A stretch of DNA of 21,041 nucleotides from Rickettsia typhi (lineage in GTDB: Bacteria; Pseudomonadota; Alphaproteobacteria; Rickettsiales; UBA1997), in NCBI GenBank assembly GCA_945888585.1, contig CAMDAI010000180.1, positions 1-21,041 on the forward strand, written 5' to 3'. Of the stretch, positions 1-7,397 are shown one piece after another. The first letter of the stretch is position 1, and each line of letters begins with the position of its first letter. The position numbers and the translations under genes were made by a program. The notes below the pieces were generated by a model. That model saw only the letters and a program-made list of their open reading frames with translations. It was not told the origin of the DNA and did no database searches.

Positions 1-3000
1 AAAGGTACAAAAAGAGTAGCAACAAATGTTGCTGCAAACATGCCGCCCATTACTCCGATGCCGATTGCTTTCTGACTGGCTGAACCAGCGCCAGTTGCAG
101 TTGCTAGAGGCATTATTCCCAGCATAAAAGCCATGGAAGTCATTAAAATTGGTCTAAAGCGTTGTTTAGTTGCAATTGTAGTTGCTTCAATCAAACTATG
201 TCCTTTTTCATGTAAGCTTTTGGCAAATTCCACAATCAAAATGGCATTTTTAGCCGATAGACCAATAGTTGTTAATAGTCCAACCTGGAAATAAACATCG
301 TTACTCATGCCATTTAAAAGCGAAGCAACTAAAGCTCCCAACATTCCAAAAGGAACTACTAAAATTACTGAAAAAGGAATTGACCAGCTTTCATAAAGAG
401 CTGCAAGTGACAAAAATACTACTAGTAGTGAAATAGCGTAAAGGACCATAGTCTGTGAACCAGAAGACTTTTCTTCATAAGAAATTCCTGACCAATTATA
501 ACCAATGCCTTCTGGTAAGGTTTTGATCATTTTTTCCATTTCATCCATAGCGGTTCCAGAGCTAATTCCAGGAACGGCAGCACCTTGAATGTTAATTGAT
601 GATGAACCGTTAAAACGTTCTAGTTTTGGTGATCCGAAGGTCCAATGTGAAGAAGCAAAACTGGCAAAAGAAACCATTTCTCCATCTTTGTTTTTGACAT
701 ACCATTTTTTTAAATCATCCGGATTCATCCGATAAGAAGAATCGCCCTGAATATAAACTTTTTTAATTCTTCCGCGATCAAGGAAATCATTGACATAACT
801 TGAACCCCAAGCGGATTGCAGTGTTTGATTGATACTGGCAATTGAAACACCTAAAGCCAAGGCTTTTTGGTAATTAATTTCAACTTTATATTGAGCTACA
901 TCATTTAGGCCATTTGGTCTAACTCCAATTAGAAGTGGATTTTTAGAAGCGGCTCCAAGTAGTTGATTTCTGGCTCCCATTAAGGCGTCATGGCCAAGGC
1001 CGGCGCGATCAAGAAGTTGCAGATCAAATCCGGAAGCGTTTCCTAATTCACGAATTGGCGGTGGGAAAAAAGTGAAAACCATAGCATCTTTAATTTGTGA
1101 TAATGCTCCCATAGCGCGTCCTGAAATTGCCGCTACGCTTTGACTTGGATCTTTTCTTTCATCCCAATCCTTAAGACCGATAAAGCCAAATCCTGCATTT
1201 TGGGCTCTTCCGGCAAAGCTAAATCCTGCGACGGTGAAAAGATGATCAACATTGTTCTTTTCCTTTTCTAAAAAATAATCTTCAACTTTTTTTAAACTTT
1301 CGGTTGTTCTTCCAAGAGTTGCTCCACTTGGGGCATTAATCATTAAATACATCATGCCTTGATCTTCAGTAGGTAAGAATGAAGTTGGCATACGGCTGAA
1401 TAAAAATAATAAACCACCAACCATTACTAGATAGATTAAGCAAAATCTTACTGCCCGCTGAATAATTTTATTGGTATTATTGACATAAAAATTGCGGAGC
1501 TGATCTAATTTTAAATTAAAGAAATTCATGAATTTATTATCTGACCAGGCATGACCTTTTTTAACTGGTTTCAAGAGAGTGGCACAAAGGGAAGGGGACA
1601 GAATTAATGCTACAAAAACTGAAAGAATCATCGAAGAAACTATCGTAATTGAGAATTGGCGATAGATTGCGCCGGCAGAACCGCCAAAAAATGCCATTGG
1701 AACAAATACTGCAGAAAGCACCAAGGCAATTCCAATTAAAGCTCCAGTAATTTGTTTCATTGATTTTCTGGTTGCATCAATTGGTGATAGACCTTCTTCA
1801 TGCATAATTCTTTCCACATTTTCTACTACTACAATTGCATCATCAACTAATAACCCAATTGCAAGCACAACAGCAAACATAGTTAGAGTATTGATAGTGT
1901 AACCAAAAGAAAATAAGGTAGCAAAAGTTCCAAGTAGAACTACTGGAACGGCAATAGTGGGAATTAAAGTGGCACGAAAATTTTGCAAGAAAAGCAACAT
2001 TACTAAAAATACTAAAAATATTGCTTCTAATAAAGTTTCAACCACACCCTTAATTGAAAGTTTGATAAAAGGTGTTGAGTCATAAGGATAAATTACCTGA
2101 ACTCCTTTTGGTAAAACTTTAGTGAGTTCGGTAACTTTTGCTTTAACGGCTTCGGCGGTTTTTAAAGCATTAGCTCCGCTGGCCAAAATTACTGCCATTC
2201 CTGCGGCTGGATGTCTTTTGTATCTAGCAACTGTGCTATAACTAAGTGATCCAAGTTCAATTTTGGCCACATCTTTTAAGCGTATCTGTGAGCCATTTTT
2301 ATTTACCCGAAGCAGAATTTTTTTGAAATCACTGACAGTTTTTAGTCTTGATTGTCCAGTTATGGTTGCGTTTAATTGTTGACCTTTGGCTGCGGGAAGG
2401 CCACCTAATTGACCGGCAGAAACATCAGCATTTTGGGCTCTGATAGCGCTAATAATTTCTTCAGCGGTAATTTTATAGCCATAAAGTTTGTTAGGATTAA
2501 GCCATATTCTCATTGCGCGTGGATTACCAAAAACCGTAATATTTCCGACACCATTAATTCTTGAAATAGTATCTTTAATATCAGAAAGTAAAATGTCACC
2601 AAGGTCACCTTCACTAACTTTATCATCTTCCGAATAAAGTCCGACAACTAATAAAAAGTTGTTATTAGCTTTATTAACCCTAACACCTTGCTGCTGAACC
2701 TCATTTGGTAAAAGCGGCATGGAAGCTTGTAATTTATTTTGAACTTGTACCTGAGCAATATCAGGATTGGTTCCTGGTTCAAAAGTTAAAGTGATTGAAA
2801 CATTTCCATCGGAATCACTGTTAGAAGAAAAATAACGAAGTGAATCGATTCCAGTTAAACTTTGTTCAATTACCTGAGTGACACTATTTTCTAGAGTTTG
2901 TGCTGATGCTCCAGGTAGAGAAGTTGAAATAGAAACGGAAGGAGGAGCAATATTTGGATATTGTTCAATTGGCATATTGAATAACGATAAGGCACCAGCC

Positions 3001-3062
3001 AACATCACGACAATTGCTAAGACCCAGGAAAATATGGGACGATCAATGAAAAAGCTAGACAT
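1..3062 (-). CDS. acrB: RND multidrug efflux transporter, AcrB/MexB-like (3' end outside window)
   Basis: Inner-membrane proton/drug antiporter of a tripartite AcrAB-TolC-type pump. About 1,020 codons are visible from the ATG at 3062 and read open to the window edge; the last codons read LFVP, so only the final few tens of residues of a roughly 1,040-residue protein are missing. The start [13 protein letters not shown] is typical of the HAE1 family. The proton-relay pair of TM4 falls at D407 and D408 ([17 protein letters not shown]), the same numbering as E. coli AcrB, and the TM10 lysine is seen in [18 protein letters not shown] Shine-Dalgarno lies 6 nt before the ATG, and the acrA stop is 1 nt upstream, so the two genes form one operon. 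No tolC-like gene is in the window. The family is certain; the substrate is unknown. Confidence 0.95.
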   Translation of the reverse strand, partial: MSSFFIDRPIFSWVLAIVVMLAGALSLFNMPIEQYPNIAPPSVSISTSLPGASAQTLENSVTQVIEQSLTGIDSLRYFSSNSDSDGNVSITLTFEPGTNPDIAQVQVQNKLQASMPLLPNEVQQQGVRVNKANNNFLLVVGLYSEDDKVSEGDLGDILLSDIKDTISRINGVGNITVFGNPRAMRIWLNPNKLYGYKITAEEIISAIRAQNADVSAGQLGGLPAAKGQQLNATITGQSRLKTVSDFKKILLRVNKNGSQIRLKDVAKIELGSLSYSTVARYKRHPAAGMAVILASGANALKTAEAVKAKVTELTKVLPKGVQVIYPYDSTPFIKLSIKGVVETLLEAIFLVFLVMLLFLQNFRATLIPTIAVPVVLLGTFATLFSFGYTINTLTMFAVVLAIGLLVDDAIVVVENVERIMHEEGLSPIDATRKSMKQITGALIGIALVLSAVFVPMAFFGGSAGAIYRQFSITIVSSMILSVFVALILSPSLCATLLKPVKKGHAWSDNKFMNFFNLKLDQLRNFYVNNTNKIIQRAVRFCLIYLVMVGGLLFLFSRMPTSFLPTEDQGMMYLMINAPSGATLGRTTESLKKVEDYFLEKEKNNVDHLFTVAGFSFAGRAQNAGFGFIGLKDWDERKDPSQSVAAISGRAMGALSQIKDAMVFTFFPPPIRELGNASGFDLQLLDRAGLGHDALMGARNQLLGAASKNPLLIGVRPNGLNDVAQYKVEINYQKALALGVSIASINQTLQSAWGSSYVNDFLDRGRIKKVYIQGDSSYRMNPDDLKKWYVKNKDGEMVSFASFASSHWTFGSPKLERFNGSSSINIQGAAVPGISSGTAMDEMEKMIKTLPEGIGYNWSGISYEEKSSGSQTMVLYAISLLVVFLSLAALYESWSIPFSVILVVPFGMLGALVASLLNGMSNDVYFQVGLLTTIGLSAKNAILIVEFAKSLHEKGHSLIEATTIATKQRFRPILMTSMAFMLGIMPLATATGAGSASQKAIGIGVMGGMFAATFVATLFVP

Positions 3063-3063
3063 T

Positions 3064-4167
3064 TTACTCCTTTTTTTCTGGAATCTCTATAGAGACAGGT
3101 TTTACTTTGGCCCCATCAAAAAGTTTTTGATAACCTTCGTAAATTACAACATCACCCTCATTTAAGCCAGATTCAACAATCCAATTATCTCCAGAAATTT
3201 TATCAGCTTTTATTGGTCTTGGTTTAGCTGTATTTTCTTCATCAACAACCCAAACCATTAAAATGCCACCAGGAGCGATGTTGGTTACTCTCTGAGGAAC
3301 AGTTATGGCTTCAAATGGTTTTAAATGAAGAGTGGCAGTTACAAACATTCCAGGAATTAATTTTTTATCTTTATTGGAAAATAGGGCGCGTAGACGAATT
3401 GAGTCGGTGCTTTCATCGGCAAAAACTTCGGAAAATTTTAGTTTACCGGTGTTTTTGTAAGAAGGATCATCCAAAGCTATAGTTACGGAAATGTTTTTTT
3501 GGTCTTGGGTATCAGCCATATCTTTAGTTGACTGAACCATATCGACATAGATTGGATCTAATTGAGCTATGGTAGTTAAAACTTCATCTTGATTTGCAGT
3601 TACTAACATTCCTTCAGTGATATTTGATTTGCCAATATATCCAGAAATTGGTGCTCTAACTTCAGTGTAGGTAAGATTAGTTTTGGCTTGTTTAAATTCA
3701 GCTTCTGCCTTTGCAAATGCTGCGCTTACATCATCAAATTCTTGTTTACTGATAGCATCTTCTTTTAATAAATTTTTATAACGATCTCTTTTGGCGCGAA
3801 CAGTTTTTAAATTTTGCTTAGCATTATCAAAAGCAATTTGATAAATATTTGGATCAATTTGATAGAGTTGTTGGCCTTCACGAACAAAGCTTCCTTCTTC
3901 AAATTTACGTTTTTTTATAACTCCTTCTATTTGCGGACGAACCTCTGAAATTTTGTAGGCCGAAACTCTTCCTGGTAATTCTCCAGATAATTGGACTTGT
4001 TGTTTTTTTATTTTTATAACGCTAACTTCAGTTGCATTATTTGTGGTGGCAATTATTGGTTTAGCATTATTATATTTAGGTTTAATCCAAAAATAATATC
4101 CGAAAAATATTAAGACAGCAATGCAGATAAAAGCTGCTAGTTTTTTGTTTTTATTTTTAATACGCAT
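3064..4167 (-). CDS. acrA: Periplasmic adaptor (membrane fusion) subunit of RND pump, AcrA/MexA-like
   Basis: Bridges the inner-membrane transporter and the outer-membrane channel. From the ATG at 4167 (MRIKNKNKK) it is 367 aa. The reading frame continues up to a TTG at 4236, but that extension would run through the palindromic operator and adds a non-homologous leader, so I prefer 4167. The N-terminus has one hydrophobic helix (about residues 10-27) after a lysine cluster. I see no convincing lipobox, so it is probably helix-anchored rather than a lipoprotein. Next come the lipoyl-like half (VRPQIEGVI), an alpha-helical hairpin (about residues 90-150), the second lipoyl half ([10 protein letters not shown]) and the beta-barrel and membrane-proximal domains. 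It sits directly upstream of acrB in one operon. Confidence 0.93.
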   Translation of the reverse strand: MRIKNKNKKLAAFICIAVLIFFGYYFWIKPKYNNAKPIIATTNNATEVSVIKIKKQQVQLSGELPGRVSAYKISEVRPQIEGVIKKRKFEEGSFVREGQQLYQIDPNIYQIAFDNAKQNLKTVRAKRDRYKNLLKEDAISKQEFDDVSAAFAKAEAEFKQAKTNLTYTEVRAPISGYIGKSNITEGMLVTANQDEVLTTIAQLDPIYVDMVQSTKDMADTQDQKNISVTIALDDPSYKNTGKLKFSEVFADESTDSIRLRALFSNKDKKLIPGMFVTATLHLKPFEAITVPQRVTNIAPGGILMVWVVDEENTAKPRPIKADKISGDNWIVESGLNEGDVVIYEGYQKLFDGAKVKPVSIEIPEKKE

Positions 4168-4185
4168 AGATTTATTTAAAAAGAT

Positions 4186-4215
4186 ATGTAAGAATACATC
4201 CGTACATGAATGTAT
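4186..4215. promoter_or_regulatory. Palindromic operator cluster between acrAB and tetR (probable AcrR-type binding site)
   Basis: Three overlapping inverted repeats lie in the 98-bp divergent spacer. ATGTA-AGAA-TACAT is at 4186-4199. TACAT-GA-ATGTA is at 4203-4214. A wider one is at 4194-4215, with ATACAT and ATGTAT arms around a 10-bp partly symmetric core. The GAATGTATGT half resembles the known E. coli AcrR operator at acrAB, which is established knowledge. Position and symmetry suggest that the neighbouring TetR-type protein binds here and represses both acrAB and itself; that role is inferred. Confidence 0.6.
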
Positions 4216-4265
4216 GTTTGTAATTAAAATAATCAAGTAACTTTTGATATAAATTTTATAAGTTA

Positions 4266-4925
4266 ATGACTAATAAAGAAACTAAAAAGAAAACCAAAAA
4301 TCCTGTTAAAACCAAAAATCATATTTTGGAATCAGCCATAAATATTTTTGAAAATAAAGGTTTTGTTAGAGCTAGTTTAGAAGAAATAGCTGCTGAAGCT
4401 GGAGTTACTCGTGGAGCAGTTTATTGGCATTTTAAAAATAAATATGGAGTTTTTGAGGCTTTGCATGAAAAGCTACATCAGCCCCTTACTTCTTCAATTT
4501 TAGAAGATATGCAAAAAAATTGTGATGACTCTCTTTATCAGCTTGAAAAATTATGTGTAAAGTTATTGGTTGATTTGGATAATGATCCGCTTAGAAAAAA
4601 GATTCTTAAAATATTTCTTTGTAAATGTGATTATTCTGGAATGGAAGATGTATTAGAAAAACAAAGAAAGCAGAAACTAAAAAACATTGATTTATTTTCC
4701 AAATATTTCGAAAAAGCTAAGAAAAATAAATATTTATTACCGAAAATCGATCCAAAAATAACTGCGATTTCTTTGGCTTGTTATATGTCGGGAATTGTTA
4801 CTGAATATTTAAGAAATCCTCAATTATTTAATCTTAAGAAACAAGCTTCACAACTAATTAAGCAATTTTTTTCTTCTTTAAGAGTTAAAGAGGTTGATGT
4901 TAAAAAAATATGTGTTTCTAAATAA
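4266..4925 (+). CDS. TetR/AcrR-family transcriptional repressor of the efflux operon
   Basis: A 219-aa one-component regulator. The N-terminal TetR helix-turn-helix (about residues 18-65) is textbook: ILESAINIFENKGF, then SLEEIAAEAGVTRGAVYWHFKNK. The rest is an all-helical ligand-binding and dimerisation domain with features of the AcrR/TtgR subgroup. It is divergent from acrAB with a 98-bp spacer full of inverted repeats, the usual arrangement for a drug-responsive local repressor. The highly basic N-terminal tail (NKETKKKTKNPVKTKN) may add DNA contacts. No clear Shine-Dalgarno precedes the ATG, as for most genes here. The ligand is unknown. Confidence 0.88.
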   Translation: MTNKETKKKTKNPVKTKNHILESAINIFENKGFVRASLEEIAAEAGVTRGAVYWHFKNKYGVFEALHEKLHQPLTSSILEDMQKNCDDSLYQLEKLCVKLLVDLDNDPLRKKILKIFLCKCDYSGMEDVLEKQRKQKLKNIDLFSKYFEKAKKNKYLLPKIDPKITAISLACYMSGIVTEYLRNPQLFNLKKQASQLIKQFFSSLRVKEVDVKKICVSK

Positions 4926-4962
4926 TTTAGAGTTTTAGTTTTATCTACAAGTTAAGAAATTT

Positions 4963-5436
4963 TTACAAAAGTAAATCATCATTAATTGCAATAAAATTGT
5001 CAGCAGCCTTAATTAGAGAATCGGCGGTAAGATTTGGAACTCCATAAATTTCTACTTTTACATTAAATTTTTCTTTTACCCGCTCTACCATTAAATCAAA
5101 ATCACCATCTCCAGAAGCTAAAATAATTTTATCACATTTTTCGGCATATTCCATAATGTCCAGAACAATCCCAACATCCCAATCGCCTTTTGCAGACCCA
5201 TCTTTTCGTTGAATAAAAGGTTTTAATTTTATCTCAAAACCGATAGCGCGTAAAATATTTTGAAATTGTTTTTGCTTCTCATCATTACGAGCAATTCCAT
5301 AAGCAATTGCTTTGACTACTTCACAATTTTTTGTTGTTTTGGCCCAAAATTTATTATAATCAAAATTTCTTCCGTAAGCTTCCTTACTGGTGTAATAGAT
5401 ATTTTGAATGTCAACGAAGATAGTGATTTTTTGCAT
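4963..5436 (-). CDS. NYN/LabA-like (DUF88, PIN-like fold) putative ribonuclease
   Basis: A 157-aa protein of the NYN (LabA/DUF88) family, related to PIN-domain nucleases. Acidic residues expected of the metal site are visible: D in ITIFVDIQNIYY near the N-terminus, GDWDVGIVLD in the middle, and ILASGDGDFDLMVE near residue 110. The frame can be read from a TTG at 5439, but the next codon is ATG (5436), preceded by an AAAAAAGG stretch at about 14 nt, so I start there. It follows the YjdM-like gene by 9 nt on the same strand, so the two are probably co-transcribed. RNA substrate and role are unknown. The family call is good; activity is inferred from the fold. Confidence 0.85.
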   Translation of the reverse strand: MQKITIFVDIQNIYYTSKEAYGRNFDYNKFWAKTTKNCEVVKAIAYGIARNDEKQKQFQNILRAIGFEIKLKPFIQRKDGSAKGDWDVGIVLDIMEYAEKCDKIILASGDGDFDLMVERVKEKFNVKVEIYGVPNLTADSLIKAADNFIAINDDLLL

Positions 5437-5445
5437 CAATTAATT

Positions 5446-5802
5446 TTAAACCTTTTTTACAAATTCTGCTTTTAATTTCATTGATCCAATTCCACTAATT
5501 TTGCATTCAATATTGTGATCTCCGCCAACTAAACGAATATTTTTAACTTTTGTTCCAACCTTTACCACTAAAGATGAACCTTTAACTTTTAAATCCTTAA
5601 TAACGGTAATGGTATCGCCATCTGCCAGAATTGCTCCGTAAGCATCTTTGATGATTTCTTGTTCGTCACTTTCTTTATCTTGTGATTTTATTTCATATTT
5701 TGGCCATTCATTAGAACATTCTGGACATATATACATGTCTTCTATTTCATAGGTATAGATAGAATTACATTTTAGGCATTTTGGTAATGTTGATTCGGTC
5801 AT
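5446..5802 (-). CDS. yjdM: YjdM/PhnA-family zinc-ribbon protein
   Basis: A 118-aa small cytosolic protein of the YjdM (formerly PhnA) family. The N-terminal zinc ribbon has C9-x2-C12 and C26-x2-C29 (CLKC...CPEC). A middle acidic linker is followed by the conserved C-terminal SH3-like part ([26 protein letters not shown], then [10 protein letters not shown] and HNIECKI). The family was named from the E. coli phn region, but this protein is not phosphonoacetate hydrolase and its function is not established. It starts at an ATG (5802), shares a transcription unit with the NYN gene and is divergent from fdxA. Confidence 0.88.
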   Translation of the reverse strand: MTESTLPKCLKCNSIYTYEIEDMYICPECSNEWPKYEIKSQDKESDEQEIIKDAYGAILADGDTITVIKDLKVKGSSLVVKVGTKVKNIRLVGGDHNIECKISGIGSMKLKAEFVKKV

Positions 5803-5850
5803 ATATTATTTATCAGTAATGCTTTTTAAAGCTTTGGAAAATTTGATATT

Positions 5851-5879
5851 AATAAAATATAGCAAAATAATATTTTATT
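5851..5879. repeat. AT-only inverted repeat in the yjdM / fdxA divergent spacer
   Basis: Perfect 10-bp arms (AATAAAATAT at 5851-5860, ATATTTTATT at 5870-5879) around a 9-nt loop, in the middle of the 177-bp spacer between two divergent genes. It could be a regulator site or simply low-complexity sequence. A candidate -35 (TTGATA, 5843-5848) precedes it on the plus strand, but the nearest -10-like hexamer (TAATAT, 5868-5873) is 19 nt away, so a promoter is not firmly supported. Confidence 0.35.
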
Positions 5880-5979
5880 TTAAGATAAAAAATAATAAGG
5901 TAGTTTATCTCTTCCCTCAGGTAAATTATAAAAAATTAAATAACAACAATTTCAAAGAAATATTAATTGAGAGTTTATT

Positions 5980-6300
5980 ATGACCTATGTTGTTACAGAT
6001 AATTGTGTAAAATGCAAATATACTGATTGTGTTGATGTGTGTCCGGTAGATTGTTTTTATGAGGGCGAAAATATGTTGGTGATTAATCCGGACGAATGTA
6101 TCGATTGTGGAGTTTGTGTTCCGGAATGTACGGCTGAAGCTATTTTCCCTGAATCGGAAGATTTGGTAAAATGGGTAGAAATTAATCGTGAATATGCCGC
6201 AAAATGGCCGGTGATAACTAAGAAAAAAGATGCACTTCCAGATGCTGTACAGTTTGATGGAATTAAGGGAAAATTTGAAAAATATTTTGAAGGGAAATAA
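5980..6300 (+). CDS. fdxA: FdxA, seven-iron (3Fe-4S / 4Fe-4S) ferredoxin
   Basis: A 106-aa electron carrier of the Azotobacter ferredoxin I type. All cluster cysteines align with the known family: C9, C17 and C50 for the 3Fe-4S cluster; C21, C40, C43 and C46 for the 4Fe-4S cluster; plus the extra cysteine C25. The motifs [20 protein letters not shown] and DECIDCGVC are near-identical to the family pattern, and the long C-terminal tail ([15 protein letters not shown]) is retained. A GAGAG Shine-Dalgarno sits 6 nt before the ATG. The gene appears to be monocistronic and ends in an imperfect hairpin region shared with the converging kinase remnant. Its redox partner is not shown by the context. 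Confidence 0.95.
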   Translation: MTYVVTDNCVKCKYTDCVDVCPVDCFYEGENMLVINPDECIDCGVCVPECTAEAIFPESEDLVKWVEINREYAAKWPVITKKKDALPDAVQFDGIKGKFEKYFEGK

Positions 6301-6389
6301 TTCTATTTAATGCCAATAAAAATACCAAAAACTCAACCAACAAAAACTAGAGATTCTACTAGTTTAGAGTTGGCTATTTTAATAGAATT
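6299..6389. terminator. Large imperfect palindrome between fdxA and the converging kinase remnant (possible bidirectional terminator)
   Basis: Outer arms AATTCTATT (6299-6307) and AATAGAATT (6381-6389) are perfectly complementary. An inner hairpin has 7-bp arms (AAACTAG 6344-6350, CTAGTTT 6359-6365), and CCAAC/GTTGG blocks lie between them. The structure starts on the fdxA stop codon and covers the stop of the kinase fragment. It may end transcription from both sides, or be a decayed palindromic repeat. No clean GC stem plus U-tract is present, so the role is uncertain. Confidence 0.45.
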
Positions 6390-7048
6390 TTAATCTCATT
6401 TTTGAGATCTAAGTAAATTTTTTCTATCTCTTCTATCCAGTCTTGCGGTGCATTATTATTTTTAATTTGTTGTTCAATAACTTTTATATAATTAAATAAT
6501 TTATCAGCTCCAATATTTGCTGTAGTTCCTTTAAGTGAATGAATATGTAGCAGTAAGTTTTTTATATCATCAGAATTTTTGCTTTCATTGATTTTTGACA
6601 TAATTTCATCAATACTCTTAATGAATAAATCTAAAATTTTTACTTGCTCTTCTTTAGTAAAATTCTCCAACAAATTTTGATTTAAATTTTTTAAATGTTC
6701 TGAAATGCCATTATTTAAAACATCATTTGTGGCACTAAAATTATTACAATGGATAACTTGGATTTCAACTTTTGATTCTTTTTTTGTCAAATAATTAGCG
6801 ATAATTTTTAACAATTGCTCCGGCTTACTTCCTTTGACAAAGTAATCAGTTATCTGGCAATCAAAGAAATGATGAACATCTTCTTTTTTACCATCTCCTG
6901 AAAGAACAATAATTGGAATTTCATCATGGTGACTGATTTTGTATGATGCTTCAATTTTTCTAATTTCTTTTGCTGCATAGTCACCATTATAAGGAGGCAT
7001 ATTAATATCAGTTATTATGGGTATCAAAACTTGATATACCATTTTCAT
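6374..7048 (-). pseudogene. Hybrid sensor kinase remnant, C-terminal part (rest of receiver 2 plus HPt domain)
   Basis: 3' piece of the broken hybrid kinase. The genuine coding part starts around 7021, where the frame is entered after a one-base shift; the apparent ATG at 7048 and its first residues overlap the other frame and are probably not a real start. It contains the phospho-acceptor region of receiver 2 (ITDINMPPYNGD), the switch region IVLSGDG, and the conserved lysine in DYFVKGSKP. After a linker comes an HPt domain with the phosphorylatable histidine in HIHSLKGTTANIGA. Together with the upstream pieces it forms the end of a BarA-like tripartite kinase. Translated alone it would give half a receiver and an HPt, so phosphorelay function is unlikely unless the frameshift is a sequencing error. 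Confidence 0.8.
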
Positions 7049-7370
7049 TGAGGCTCTTTTGATAAATTTCTAATAACTCTTTTCCGTCATTTGCTTCTGT
7101 TATAATCAAACCAGCGTTTTCTAAATTTATTTTTGTCATCACACGATTCATTTGCTGATCATCTGCCAGAATTGCTTTTTTACCTTGCAATATTTTCAAA
7201 TAATCTTCTTTACTTCCTACATAAGATAAATTGTCTTCTGCATCGATAATCCATTTAGTGACAGTTCTAAAAAGAATATTATCGGTAGCTGGTTTTTGAA
7301 TATATCCATTGAAACCAGTATTTTTATCTTTATTGCAATAATCGTCTAAAAACAATTTATACTTTCCCAA
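7008..7370 (-). pseudogene. Hybrid sensor kinase remnant, middle part (end of receiver 1, start of receiver 2)
   Basis: The first codons derive from the transposon end; genuine kinase coding begins at the target duplication (7365-7358), reading KYKLFLDDY. It carries the end of receiver 1 with its conserved lysine (GYIQKPAT) and then the start of receiver 2 with the acidic pair (AILADDQQMNR). The frame runs into a stop at 7008. An extra base (the T at 7022 on the plus strand) explains this: without it the frame reads SFDPIITDINMP straight into the next piece. It is cut from its 5' part by the transposon at 7366-11033. Confidence 0.82.
7358..7365. repeat. 8-bp target site duplication, left copy
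   Basis: TATACTTT immediately outside the left terminal inverted repeat, repeated exactly at 11034-11041. An 8-bp duplication is the known signature of IS1595-family transposition. Confidence 0.93.
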
Positions 7371-7389
7371 TGTCCCATTAATAGGGAAA
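7366..7389 (+). repeat. Left terminal inverted repeat of the IS1595-type transposon
   Basis: 24 bp beginning CCCAATGTCCC and ending AGGGAAA; the exact reverse complement is at 11010-11033. The inner part (CCCATTAATAGGG) is itself nearly palindromic. Confidence 0.95.
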
Positions 7390-7397
7390 GATTAATA

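Noticed and set aside
4168-4236. Longer N-terminus of AcrA starting at TTG 4236
   Set aside because: It would cross the operator palindromes and put 23 unrelated residues before the basic-plus-hydrophobic membrane anchor that normally begins such proteins.
7008-7048. Programmed ribosomal frameshift joining the two receiver-2 frames
   Set aside because: There is no slippery heptamer or stimulating structure at the shift, and the same gene carries two other lesions, so decay or sequencing error is more likely.
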